Under the pieces are notes generated by a model that saw only the letters and a list, made by a program, of their open reading frames with translations, did no database searches and was not told the DNA's origin. The position numbers and the translations under genes are program-made. Shown piece by piece: positions 35,017-43,276 of a stretch of 43,276 nt of DNA. The DNA is from Helicobacter rappini (GTDB lineage: Bacteria; Campylobacterota; Campylobacteria; Campylobacterales; Helicobacteraceae): the NCBI RefSeq assembly GCF_900198625.1, contig NZ_FZPK01000004.1, forward strand, positions 1 to 43,276. Direction: 5' to 3'. Position 1 is the stretch's first letter. Each line of letters begins with the position of its first letter.

Positions 35017-35379
35017 TTATTTGGTCCCTAACTCTAGCATTAAATGCTTGTTGTTTATAATCTCTATTTCTCTTTTTAATCGCATTCTTTCTTCATATAA
35101 TAGCTCTTTTTCAGCATTTAACCTTGCAATTTCTCGACTTGTGTAATAAATATTATTAGAAATAAAAATCTTTGGGATAAAAATAGCCATAATGACAGAC
35201 AGAATGAAACACGCTATAAGAAGATTAAATCTCCCTATACCCTCCCTTTTTTCATCAAAGGTTACAAGCTCTTCCTTTTCATCATTTGATATACGCATAT
35301 CAAGATCGCTTATCTCCAAAGTGTCTTCTATGATACCTTGCTGCATTGTGGAATCTTGCTTGTTAATGGAGTAAGGCAC
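35017..35379 (-). CDS. Small membrane protein with coiled coil, FtsL/DivIC-like layout
   Basis: A 120-residue protein: an acidic cytoplasmic region of about 50 residues, one membrane span at about 52-73 (LLIACFILSVIMAIFIPKIFI), then a coiled coil (REIARLNAEKELLYEERMRL...). FtsL and FtsB/DivIC division proteins have this shape, but the sequence alone does not prove the role. The GTG start at 35379 has AGGTAGG upstream. It lies between napA and gpsA, 10 bases from napA. Confidence 0.6.
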   Translation of the reverse strand: MPYSINKQDSTMQQGIIEDTLEISDLDMRISNDEKEELVTFDEKREGIGRFNLLIACFILSVIMAIFIPKIFISNNIYYTSREIARLNAEKELLYEERMRLKREIEIINNKHLMLELGTK

Positions 35380-35389
35380 ACAAGCCTAC

Positions 35390-35824
35390 CTATGCAAGTT
35401 GTGCGTTAAGCATCCAAATTGCTTTTTCTAAATGTGCTACTTGTGAATCTGCAAGTCCTTGTGTTGTAGTGTCATTCTCTTTTGCTGCCACTTCTGAAAG
35501 TTTTTTAAAGTTTTTTAGGAAATATTTGTAATCTTCTAAAACGGATTCTAATACATCTTTTGACTTAAAGCTAGTTTTGCTTTCTTCTTTGATCTTTGCT
35601 TTGTCAAGCACTTCTTTTAGCGTTACATACGGAGTGTCGCCAAGCTGTATGATTCTCTCTGCTAGAGCATCAAAGATTTCTGCGAATTGATTATAAATCT
35701 CTTCTGTTGCCGCATGGACTTGTGGAAAATCTTTGCCTTTTACATTCCAGTGGTAATTGTGAGTTTTTGTAAAGAAAACTAATGAATCTGCCTGAAGTTG
35801 CTTTAAAATCTTTATCTGTTCCAT
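35390..35824 (-). CDS. napA: Dps-family ferritin-like protein, neutrophil-activating protein NapA type
   Basis: A 144-residue Dps protein that stores iron and protects DNA. The inter-subunit ferroxidase ligands are visible: His in NYHWNVKGKDFPQVH, and Asp/Glu in FAEIFDALAERI. Length and start match Helicobacter NapA, which in H. pylori activates neutrophils; that property cannot be read from sequence. ATG 35824 has GAGAGG upstream. Confidence 0.96.
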   Translation of the reverse strand: MEQIKILKQLQADSLVFFTKTHNYHWNVKGKDFPQVHAATEEIYNQFAEIFDALAERIIQLGDTPYVTLKEVLDKAKIKEESKTSFKSKDVLESVLEDYKYFLKNFKKLSEVAAKENDTTTQGLADSQVAHLEKAIWMLNAQLA

Positions 35825-35879
35825 GAAACACCTCTCAAAATAAAATAATATTGAGAGTTTAGCATATCTTTAATAACTT

Positions 35880-37094
35880 TTATCTTTGTTTCAAGTTTTT
35901 TATAAAAAAATCCGCTAAAGCCCTTGCCTCTTGTCTAAAAGCAAGGATAGATTCTAAAGTGTTTGGAATCTTTGTATCTTTCACTTTCTCTAATACCTGC
36001 ATACTTACTTCTGCTAGTGCATAAAAGGGAAGTTTTTCTTGCAGGAAATATTGCTGGACTAATTCATTACTAGCATTTAGGGCTATGCCTAAATGTGGCT
36101 TTTCTAGTAAAAGCTCTTTATACGCCCATAATGGATAGCGATCTGTCTGTATTTGCTGAAACTTTATTTTTACAAAGTCATTTATGCTAAGCGGAGTGAT
36201 ACAAAAGCTACTTTGAGCCTTGAATCTATCCATACCATAAGCAAGGGGCAGACACATATCCGCATGACTTACACTAGCATTTAATGAATTATCACTAGAT
36301 TCTATAAAAGCATGCACAAGGGAGCTTCTCTCAATAAAGGCATGAATGCTTTTTGTATTAAAAAGCCAATAAGCCTCTAAAATCTCATAAAGCTTATTTA
36401 CAAGTGTGGCTGAATCTATTGTGATTTTTTGCCCCATACTCCATGTTGGATGTTTCAATACATCGCTTAGTGTAGCGTATGGAATCTTTTCTAGTGAAAA
36501 ATCTCTTAAAGCCCCACCAGAAGCGGTAATATAGAGATTCTTAAAAGCTTTGTAATGCGTAATCTTTGATTTATTTTTAGAATCTAAAATTGCTAGTAAA
36601 GACCATAAGCTAAAATGTTCGCTATCAATGGGGAAAATATGCTCTAGCATGTAATTTCTTGTGCTAGATTCTGTATGCTTAGAATCTTTAGTAGATTCTA
36701 AGTTTTGCATGATATTTTGCTTTATCAAATGTCCTGCAACCACTAAGGATTCCTTATTGGCAAGGATAAGTTCTTTTTGTAATGCAATAGCCTTGAGACT
36801 AAAGCTAAGACCAGCATAGCCTACCACCGCATTTAGAATCTTTTGTGATTTACATGCTTCAAGCATTTTGCAAATGCCCTCTTCGCCGACAAACACTATG
36901 CTATCTTGTGGTTGTAACATATTAAGATTTTTTTCATCTGCGATAGCGACAAACTTAGGCTTACACTCTCTAATCTGCTCGTTAAACAATGCGATATTAC
37001 TACCGCACGCAAGAGCTTCAATCTCTATGTTAAACTGCTTTGCAACTTTTTGTGCGTTTATACCTATGCTACCAGTGCTACCTAATATAACCAC
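35880..37094 (-). CDS. dxr: 1-deoxy-D-xylulose 5-phosphate reductoisomerase with extra loop
   Basis: Second enzyme of the MEP isoprenoid pathway. NADPH site GSTGSIG (5-11), LANKESLV (111-118), metal site PIDSEH (155-160), SGGALRD (192-198), HPTWSMGQKITIDSATLVNK (215-234). Start is GTG 37094 with AAAGG 6 bases upstream. At 404 residues it exceeds the roughly 370 of H. pylori. Extra residues fall at about 128-150 (NLESTKDSKHTESSTRNY) and about 171-182. The first loop is coded by DNA with three AGAATCT/AGATTCT heptamers in about 50 bases. Confidence 0.96.
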   Translation of the reverse strand: MVILGSTGSIGINAQKVAKQFNIEIEALACGSNIALFNEQIRECKPKFVAIADEKNLNMLQPQDSIVFVGEEGICKMLEACKSQKILNAVVGYAGLSFSLKAIALQKELILANKESLVVAGHLIKQNIMQNLESTKDSKHTESSTRNYMLEHIFPIDSEHFSLWSLLAILDSKNKSKITHYKAFKNLYITASGGALRDFSLEKIPYATLSDVLKHPTWSMGQKITIDSATLVNKLYEILEAYWLFNTKSIHAFIERSSLVHAFIESSDNSLNASVSHADMCLPLAYGMDRFKAQSSFCITPLSINDFVKIKFQQIQTDRYPLWAYKELLLEKPHLGIALNASNELVQQYFLQEKLPFYALAEVSMQVLEKVKDTKIPNTLESILAFRQEARALADFFIKNLKQR

Positions 37095-37815
37095 TCTATG
37101 CCTTTTTGCGAATTTTGCAATACAAAATTAAAGCAAAAAAAAATGAAATATGCAATATTGCTATACTATGATTTATTATTGCAACCACACTTTATAATTG
37201 ATTGATATGCAAGTGAAACTATAAAAACTTAAGAAACTAGGAATAGTTCTATATCAAAAAAAACTGAAACAAATTTATGTTATGTGTGGCCTTGAAACTA
37301 AAATAAGTAGATTATCATACATTTTAGTAGTATTCTGCTTATAGCTGTAAAAATAAATGAAGCAAGAATCTTATCTCATATACAAATAAATGATGTGAGA
37401 TAGGAAACCTTATGCGCAAATTCTATGTGTAAATAAGACCCAAAATTAGATTCTAAACTCTTGTCATATTTGCAAGTGTGGGCAAGAGCTTTGCTCGTGC
37501 GAGTGCGTAAGCACGAAATATCTCTTTTAGATTCTATGCTAGTATTTACTTACGCTCAATATGACAATTTATTAAAGTTTCTAAAAGCGTTATTATAACA
37601 AGTAAAGCTTTAATGATATAGAATCTAGAATAAATAGATATGAAAAACACAAGACAACGATATATTCTTACATTCAAAGCCCCAAAACTTTATAGAATCT
37701 AGTCTATACGCCATAAAATTTATTTATAAATGCTAGAATATTGCGGTTAAGTTTTTGTGATATATTATAAAGTTTGCGGAATGCAACAATGTTTTAAAAG
37801 TTTAGGAAGGTAATC
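37095..37815. other. 721-base spacer between dxr and the chemoreceptor gene
   Basis: No gene is supported. It contains a strong hairpin (37370-37404: CTTATCTCATAT pairs with ATGTGAGATAGG, loop of 11) with no T run after it on either strand, a long family A element (37460-37567), and further heptamers. The final ~80 bases hold the chemoreceptor leader. Confidence 0.55.
37460..37567. repeat. Family A palindromic element, long form, second copy
   Basis: The left arm 37460-37522 differs from 27423-27485 at only a few positions, including the internal hairpin. The right arm AGTATTTACTTACGCTCAAT with ATGACAA ends at 37567. Confidence 0.85.
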
Positions 37816-39471
37816 GTGGAAACGACTGAAAAGAAAAAAATGAGTGTGAGTGTCATGCTTGGCATAGGCTTTGGTGTGCTACTTCTTTTTACATGTATTA
37901 TTGCAGTGATTAGTCTTATTAATGTGGATTATATTATTAAAAGTTTGCGTCAAATCAATGATGTTAATGCCCTAAAGCAAAGACATGCCATAGATTTTCG
38001 CGGTAGTGTGCATGATAGGTCTATTGCCATTAGAGATGTTGTATTAACAAGTAGTAGCAATAGTGCGGCACTTTCATACCTTGAGAAAGAAATAAACGCA
38101 TTGCAAGATTTTTATATGAAAGCTGCAAATGGCATGGAGCAAGACTTTTTAGCAAAAAATATGTTTGATAGTGAAGAGAGTCGCATTTATGCTTCTATCC
38201 GTCAAACGCGTATGAAAACCATGCCGATGATTGATAATATTATCGCTATGAAAAAGCGTGGGCAAAATGAGTTGGCAGAAAAAGAGTTACAAGCGATTGC
38301 ACCGCATTTTGTTACATGGTTAGCACAGATTAATGAGTTTATTAATTTAGAAGAGTCAAAGAATCAGAATCTTACAAAAGAGTTAAGAGATGCAGTAGAT
38401 TCCTTTAAGGCAATATTATTTGTGCTAGTTGGGGCAAGTATTCTTTTTGGCGTACTGATCGCTTTATATATTGTGCGTAGCTTGTTAAACTCACTTGGTG
38501 GTGAGCCATACTCTGCATCTCGTGCAGTATCTCGCATAGCAAATGGTAATTTGCAAGAATGTGTAACCTTTAAAGGTGAGGGCAGTATGCTTGCGTCTAT
38601 TTCAGCTATGCAGACAAGATTAAAAGAGATTATACAAGCGGTTATAGAATCTTCAAATCAAATTAATGAAGCAACGCATAAAGTCGCCAAAACTTCTAAT
38701 GAAGCACAACAAGCTTCTACCATTCAAACGCAAAGCTCTTCAGTGATTGCTACAAAGATTAATGAGATGAATGAAGCGATTTCAGAGATTTCTAACGCAG
38801 CAAAGCTATCCGAACAAAACGCGTTAAAGAATGTGGAGTTATCGCTAGAGGGCGTAAAAGTGGTGAATACAACCGCAGAAGAGATAGGCAAGATGACTAT
38901 GCTGATTAATGATTCAGCAAATAATATGCGAGGCTTACAACAGCAATCACTTGAGATTAGCAATAGCGCTAATCTTATCGCAGAGATAGCAGACCAGACT
39001 AATTTGCTAGCACTTAATGCGGCTATTGAAGCAGCAAGAGCAGGAGAGCATGGCAGGGGCTTTGCAGTCGTAGCAGATGAGGTAAGGCGGCTTGCCGAAC
39101 GCACGGCAGGTAGCACAAATGAGATTGCAAAGATTATCCAGTCAATCCAGCAAGGCATTGAAACTTCAGTAGAATCTATTGAAGTCATTGTGCCACAGAT
39201 TGAAAAGGGACAAGAGCTTATCTCAAATTCTGTTTCACTGCTTAGTCAGATACAAGAACAAGCCCAAGATTCTCTCACAAAAGCCCAAGAGGTAGCACAC
39301 TCATCAGGACAACAAGAGGCAACAATGGAGAGTATCGCTAAAGATATGCAAAATATCTCTAATCTATCAGTCAGCACAGGACAATCTCTGCAAAATACAA
39401 ATGAAACCATTCATAAGCTAGAGCAAATCTCTGATGGCTTAAAACAACACATGCAATATTTTAAGATATAG
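37816..39471 (+). CDS. Methyl-accepting chemotaxis receptor
   Basis: A 551-residue transmembrane chemoreceptor. TM1 about 12-35; periplasmic four-helix-bundle sensor about 36-195; TM2 about 198-220; HAMP about 222-275 ([20 protein letters not shown]); then the coiled-coil signalling domain with the tip [20 protein letters not shown] (about 390-409) and [18 protein letters not shown]. It ends HMQYFKI with no CheR-binding pentapeptide. Start GTG 37816 has GGAAGG 5 bases upstream. Ligand unknown. The periplasmic HDRSIAIRD motif is of the kind seen in 4HB_MCP sensors. Confidence 0.95.
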   Translation: METTEKKKMSVSVMLGIGFGVLLLFTCIIAVISLINVDYIIKSLRQINDVNALKQRHAIDFRGSVHDRSIAIRDVVLTSSSNSAALSYLEKEINALQDFYMKAANGMEQDFLAKNMFDSEESRIYASIRQTRMKTMPMIDNIIAMKKRGQNELAEKELQAIAPHFVTWLAQINEFINLEESKNQNLTKELRDAVDSFKAILFVLVGASILFGVLIALYIVRSLLNSLGGEPYSASRAVSRIANGNLQECVTFKGEGSMLASISAMQTRLKEIIQAVIESSNQINEATHKVAKTSNEAQQASTIQTQSSSVIATKINEMNEAISEISNAAKLSEQNALKNVELSLEGVKVVNTTAEEIGKMTMLINDSANNMRGLQQQSLEISNSANLIAEIADQTNLLALNAAIEAARAGEHGRGFAVVADEVRRLAERTAGSTNEIAKIIQSIQQGIETSVESIEVIVPQIEKGQELISNSVSLLSQIQEQAQDSLTKAQEVAHSSGQQEATMESIAKDMQNISNLSVSTGQSLQNTNETIHKLEQISDGLKQHMQYFKI

Positions 39472-39745
39472 TTATTTATGGTATTCGCGTTGTGAGAGTT
39501 GATTAAGTAGGGGGATCTAAAATACATAAAATCTAATATGCTAAAAAAGATTCTTTGAAAGATGTGATTTACTCATTCATCAACCAATACAGAATCAGGC
39601 TTTTCTGCCACTCTCTTTCAAAACAAAGAATTTGAATTATATATGCAATATTGTGAATGGAATGATTATTGCGAAAAGATTCTATCTGTTTTCTGTATAT
39701 TACCCTTGATACTTGTGGAATATAAAATAAATAATCTAGAATATA

Positions 39746-40186
39746 ATGTCATTCTTTAATGCTTGCTATTTGTTTGAGGTTTTAGCTGTGGGAACATTTT
39801 TTAGAATCTTATATGCGGGGTGGCTTGGCTTTTGTGTATTGGTGTTTATTTTATCCTTATCAATGGCGTATCAACCTAGCTTTTTTGGAAGTCTTTTTAT
39901 GACTTTTCTCTTAGCTATTACGCCTTATTGTTATTTTCTATGTATTTTTAAGATTCCAATTGATTTTGAAGTGTGGTGCATTCATCACAATCAAAATATG
40001 AATGATTTTATATTGTTTTTTAAAAAATATTGGTTGTATTATATTTTTCCTTTGTTATTTCTTGTTAGCGTATTGTTGCTTAAAATGGATTTATCGCTTC
40101 TCTTATTCTTATTGCCATTTATTTGGCTATATATCATTTTGTTTAAGAAAATGATATGTTTCATTGTGGATAAAATAAAGGGGTAA
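39746..40186 (+). CDS. Hypothetical four-span membrane protein
   Basis: A 146-residue very hydrophobic protein with about four membrane spans and aromatic-rich loops (FFKKYWLYYIFP). Not recognised. No clear ribosome site precedes ATG 39746. An open frame without a start codon (about 39560-39760, YMQYCEWNDYCEK...) overlaps its beginning and may be a remnant. It is followed by another small membrane protein, possibly as a pair. Confidence 0.55.
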   Translation: MSFFNACYLFEVLAVGTFFRILYAGWLGFCVLVFILSLSMAYQPSFFGSLFMTFLLAITPYCYFLCIFKIPIDFEVWCIHHNQNMNDFILFFKKYWLYYIFPLLFLVSVLLLKMDLSLLLFLLPFIWLYIILFKKMICFIVDKIKG

Positions 40187-40210
40187 TACTTGCAAAAATG
40201 AAAGGTTGTG

Positions 40211-40561
40211 ATGAAAGACAAATTTCACTGGGGTAAATTTATCCTAGATTGTTTTATTTGTTTTTGGTTAATGGTTATATCTGCTATTATATTCTCATAT
40301 CCATTTGCATTTATAGTCAGTGTGGTTTTAAAATTTATATTTGGCGTTAAGCATTTCTCTATAAAAATATGGTGCTTTGGTGATATAAGTGTAATTCTTT
40401 TAGCAGCATGTTTAGTTATCCCCATAATCATGATTTTCTTACATAAGAAAAATATTATAAAATATCAATTTTACAAAACAAGTTTCATAGTCTGCTATAT
40501 GTTGTTAGCATATCTTATACTTTTTATAGATTATACGCTAAATTGCAATTTTGTGAAATAG
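40211..40561 (+). CDS. Hypothetical three-span membrane protein
   Basis: A 116-residue protein with three membrane spans (about 12-40, 55-78 and 90-108). ATG 40211 has AAAGG 5 bases upstream, better than the GTG just before it. It follows another small membrane protein by 24 bases and precedes a decayed region. Not recognised. Confidence 0.6.
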   Translation: MKDKFHWGKFILDCFICFWLMVISAIIFSYPFAFIVSVVLKFIFGVKHFSIKIWCFGDISVILLAACLVIPIIMIFLHKKNIIKYQFYKTSFIVCYMLLAYLILFIDYTLNCNFVK

Positions 40562-40811
40562 CAATCTATACCACATAATGCAAGCAAGATTTCACGCATA
40601 CTTACCAAATGGGTTGTATCACAAGAATTAAAAGAAAGTTAAAAATATAGCTGGGCGAGATTCTAACTCTTATTTTTTTTGTATAATCCTATATTTTAGA
40701 TTAAAGAATAGATTATGGGATTTAGAAAAAACTATGGGTAAAATGTGACTTTATCAATGATTTTGTGCACAGTGTCGCTTCTTTTTTCACTTAAGCTGTG
40801 TGTGTTGTGAA

Positions 40812-41140
40812 AAAACTATGACAATGGGAATTTAGAATTCGAACCACTCATGTTAAAAATGAGATAGCACATAGTATGGCAAAAAAGTTATTGTGAAAGC
40901 GGAAATCTACAATTTGAGACTCCATTTACAAGCGAAAAAAGAAGGTATGCAAAAAAATATTATTTAAGCGGAGATATATCTGCAGAAATCCAATATACAA
41001 ACGACAAGACAAATGGTGCTGTAAAGGTTTATTATAAAGAAAAGAGCTTATCTCGCAAGCAAATGCACAAAATAGAAAGCCTACTAGTGGAAAATGCTCT
41101 AGCAACAAAGCTTTTACGAGTGTGCATCTTGCGAGATTAA
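40812..41140 (+). pseudogene. Decayed MORN/YwqK-type repeat gene
   Basis: Fragments in at least two frames: YDNGNLEFEPL (about 40814-40850), then, after a stop and frame change, YCESGNLQFETPF, YYLSGDISAEIQYTNDKTNG and AVKVYYKEKSL (40868-41140). These are repeat units of the same kind as the intact protein at 42-563. No start codon or signal peptide is left in frame. The surrounding 40562-41270 holds nothing else but a family B arm. Confidence 0.65.
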
Positions 41141-41222
41141 ATAATGAAATCATCAAGGTAGCTATGATGGTAATTACTGGCGTGATATATGTGAAAAATA
41201 AATAAAATTAGATTCTATACCG

Positions 41223-41252
41223 CTTTGGGCGGAGGCAGGGCTTAGGGCGCAT
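41223..41252 (+). repeat. Family B arm in the decayed region
   Basis: CTTTGGGCGGAGGCAGGGCT then TAGGGCGCAT. It matches the family B left arms inside cca. Confidence 0.8.
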
Positions 41253-41270
41253 TTATAAGATTTGAGTATA

Positions 41271-42125
41271 TTATCCTTTGGCTACTCTTAACATTTGATT
41301 GCTAACCTTGCCATCACCAAAATCCCATTCAACTTCTACTAACTCAATAGAGGTAACAATATGAAATCCTATCACTTCATCAATGGCTATCACGCTTTTA
41401 GTAGCATATATCTCTAGTATAGTCGTATCAAAGTCTGTATTGTAGTCAGGTATTTGCACCTTTTTCCACTTATCTGTATAATCACTGATTGGAGCTTCAC
41501 CTATTGCTTTGAGTGCATTCACGGTGGTTTGCTGCATATCATAGCTTTTGAGTAAGTCTGGTTTATTTGCATTTGATAGGACATTTTGATAGCTATTACT
41601 GATTGATGTTTTTTGGCAATTAGCCTTATTTATCTATGCGTTATCATTGGCACTTTTATGTAATACTTCTGCTTTTATCTTATCCTCTCTTTGATGTTAA
41701 TATTTGGCTTGGGCTTGAAGTTGAGCTGTTTGCATTTTACTTGCTTGTATCTTAAAAAAGCTTTCTTTCACTTGATTTGATAGCATTGCTACTTCTTTTT
41801 TTCTTACCCAATATGCCTAATGCACTTTGATTTTGTGCGTCTCTTGTAGCTACTTCATTTTGGTCTATGGTTAATGCTGTTTGGACTGCACTTTGAAATA
41901 CACCTAAAAATGTTTTAGCCATAAAATCACTATAAGCTAGGGCTTTTTGGTCATCTGTAAAAGCGTAGCTCTATTAAAACATATTTTGGCATATACTTTA
42001 CAAAACTATCTAATGCGTCTTTATAATTTAGCTATCTTTCATCTTAGCTTCTATAAAAAACTAAGATTCTGAAAATCAAAATTCTCTTGGAATTTCTTTA
42101 GAGTGAGATTTTTTGTGTCTAACAT
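41271..42125 (-). pseudogene. Multiply frameshifted gene of unknown function
   Basis: A proper start (AAAGGA, then ATG at 42125) gives MLDTKNLTLKKFQENF and stops after 24 codons. Open pieces continue in changing frames: AKTFLGVFQSAVQTALTI, then EVAMLSNQVKESFFKIQASK, and finally an 88-codon end (41271-41537) with ISDYTDKWKKVQIPDYNTDF and VEWDFGDGKVSNQML. At least three frame changes or stops are needed to join them. I do not recognise the family; a prophage or mobile-element origin would fit the neighbours but is a guess. Confidence 0.6.
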
Positions 42126-42151
42126 GTTAAATCCTTTTTTTGTGGTATAAT

Positions 42152-42886
42152 CTAGTTGTCGGGTTTGGCAAAAGAATTAGCACTTGGCTCGTAACCAATG
42201 GATAGCGTTTGAGCCTTGGCCGATGTCTCTTTATAGCTTTGAGAAGCCTTATAATCCCCATTACCTTTAAACATTGTTTTAAAACCTAACTCATTATTCT
42301 TTTTCTTAACTTGCTCCACAACAACAAAGTGCCCATTAACTTGTTTATAACTTACAAGCACTGGATTACCGCTATTATTTATACTATTAAGGCTCTCGTT
42401 TGCGTTTCTTGTAATGTTTCGATAATTTGCTATATCATTATAATCTACTGCTTTTTGTCCGCTTTGTTTCACTAAAATAGAATCTATTCCATGCCTTTTA
42501 AGCGTGTGGTTAATAGCTTGATAATCAATAGTTGCTCTAACATCATTTGGGTGCTTAAATCCTAAGCGTTTAGCCTGTTTAGAATCTACCTTATCAATAG
42601 CTACTTTTTTATCATTTTTATAAATATATTCCACAATTTCAGGCGTGAAATTTTCCCTACCTATCACTACCATATCACGCCCTTTTTGTGGGCTATTTTC
42701 TAGTATTTTTATAACTTCTTGCGTATCCACTTTTTTGCCTTGTTGTATTTTTGGAATTATATCTTTTTTTAAACATATTCTCTCCATTACAGCCTTTGCT
42801 TTAGGATTCTTAGCTAGTCTTTCTATACTTTTACCGCTCATCACTCCACTTAAGATTCCACTTCCTAAATGTGCGTTACTTTGCAT
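42152..42886 (-). CDS. Probable PBECR-type nuclease-domain protein
   Basis: A 244-residue protein. The C-terminal ~150 residues have the pattern of phage Barnase-EndoU-ColicinE5/D-RelE-like (PBECR) nuclease domains: IDYQAINHTLKRHG, DYNDIANYRNI, NPVLVSYKQVNGHFVVVEQV and a LGFKTMFKGNGDY end. In phages and conjugative elements such domains sit at the C-terminus of very large polyvalent proteins and act as toxins. The N-terminus (GSGILSGVMSGKSIERLAKN) looks like part of a longer protein, so this may be a piece split from a larger one. It follows a similar ORF by 21 bases. No immunity gene is recognised. Assignment rests on pattern recall. Confidence 0.6.
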   Translation of the reverse strand: MQSNAHLGSGILSGVMSGKSIERLAKNPKAKAVMERICLKKDIIPKIQQGKKVDTQEVIKILENSPQKGRDMVVIGRENFTPEIVEYIYKNDKKVAIDKVDSKQAKRLGFKHPNDVRATIDYQAINHTLKRHGIDSILVKQSGQKAVDYNDIANYRNITRNANESLNSINNSGNPVLVSYKQVNGHFVVVEQVKKKNNELGFKTMFKGNGDYKASQSYKETSAKAQTLSIGYEPSANSFAKPDN

Positions 42887-42907
42887 AGTTATAGAATCTT
42901 TTATGTT

Positions 42908-43276
42908 TTATGGTATAATATCCTTTGAGTTTAAAGGCAGAGTCTCGCCTTTTGTAAAATCGCTAGAGTCGATGGTCTTAGCCATTTCTCTTTCATCTTT
43001 ATATGTTGTAATTACCCATTTATTGTGTGTCGGCTCACCTTTCCAATTTCCCTTTAAACCTATCTTGAAAATTTTATCATCTTTAATATACTGCAATGTT
43101 GCTCTGTCACCATCTCTAATTAATTTACCTTTACCTATAATCTCACTCATAGCATTTAGAAGTCCAGCTTCGCCCTCCCCAAAGGCTTTAAAATCCCCTG
43201 CGTTTAAATGCTTCTCAATAATCTTAGCAAGTCCATAGCCTTTTGCTTGTTGTCCGCTCCCTTCAACTTCCCCCCC
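42908..43276 (-). CDS. C-terminal end of a large protein with barnase/colicin E5-like nuclease domain (partial)
   Basis: The frame is open from the window edge (43276) to the stop at 42908, so the 5' end lies outside. Visible parts are KGYGLAKIIEKHLNAG, GLLNAMSEIIGKGKL and KIFKIGLKGNWKG...NKWVITTYKDERE, the GYGL-H-x-W-x-I-T-x-Y arrangement of PBECR2-like putative RNases at the end of polyvalent proteins. ATG 43150 is internal to this domain and is not a likely start. The window ends within a run of at least seven C (G on the coding strand). Toxin function is inferred. Confidence 0.65.
   Translation of the reverse strand, partial: GGEVEGSGQQAKGYGLAKIIEKHLNAGDFKAFGEGEAGLLNAMSEIIGKGKLIRDGDRATLQYIKDDKIFKIGLKGNWKGEPTHNKWVITTYKDEREMAKTIDSSDFTKGETLPLNSKDIIP

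Noticed and set aside
37370-37404. Rho-independent terminator
   Set aside because: A good 12-bp stem but no T run on either side in either direction.

Overview
The window looks like chromosomal DNA of an enterohepatic-type Helicobacter (Campylobacterota). It is AT-rich. Several gene neighbours match the Helicobacter core genome: the NIF3-like / FlgZ / WaaA trio (the HP0959-HP0958-HP0957 order), NapA, a RibBA with a degenerate second half, a fused TrpGD, and a short NifU-type scaffold. Hop-type surface genes and homopolymeric slippage tracts are also typical. The species cannot be fixed from this window.

Layout. 1-7.1 kb (minus strand): a secreted MORN-repeat protein, then a run of three genes laid out like PilM-PilN-PilO leading into valS, then ribBA. 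7.2-7.4 kb: tRNA-Gln and initiator tRNA-fMet. 7.7-12.1 kb (plus): an orphan type I-like DNA methylase with a fused specificity part, trpGD, and an outer-membrane protein. 12.5-22.3 kb: yebC (minus), then mrp, dapE, a phase-variable PagL-like lipid A deacylase, NIF3-like, flgZ, waaA, acpP, fabF and accA (plus). 22.3-25.2 kb: a structured leader followed by metY-metA. 25.2-28.4 kb: a phase-variable glycosyltransferase, then a 1.7-kb repeat island with an autotransporter remnant. 28.4-37.1 kb: nifU-like, a PDC sensor protein, a Dsb-type oxidoreductase, hisH, cca, ispH, gpsA, a small coiled-coil membrane protein, napA and dxr. 37.8-43.3 kb: a chemoreceptor, two small membrane proteins, then a decayed accessory region with MORN and unknown pseudogenes and two PBECR-like nuclease-domain ORFs, the last one running off the window.

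Two themes stand out. First, at least four surface-related genes carry slippage tracts: T13 in two promoters (MORN protein, outer-membrane protein), and G14 and G11 inside two coding regions (lipid A deacylase, glycosyltransferase). Both G tracts are out of frame here, so both proteins are OFF as read. Together with waaA this gives a plausible switchable lipopolysaccharide surface. Second, a family of palindromic repeats flanked by AGAATCT/AGATTCT heptamers occurs between genes and also in frame inside essential genes. WaaA carries about 127 extra residues and the CCA-adding enzyme about 85-90, built from the same peptide modules. HisH and Dxr carry heptamer-rich extra loops at comparable positions. 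This resembles the Rickettsia palindromic elements and is the most novel-looking system in the window.
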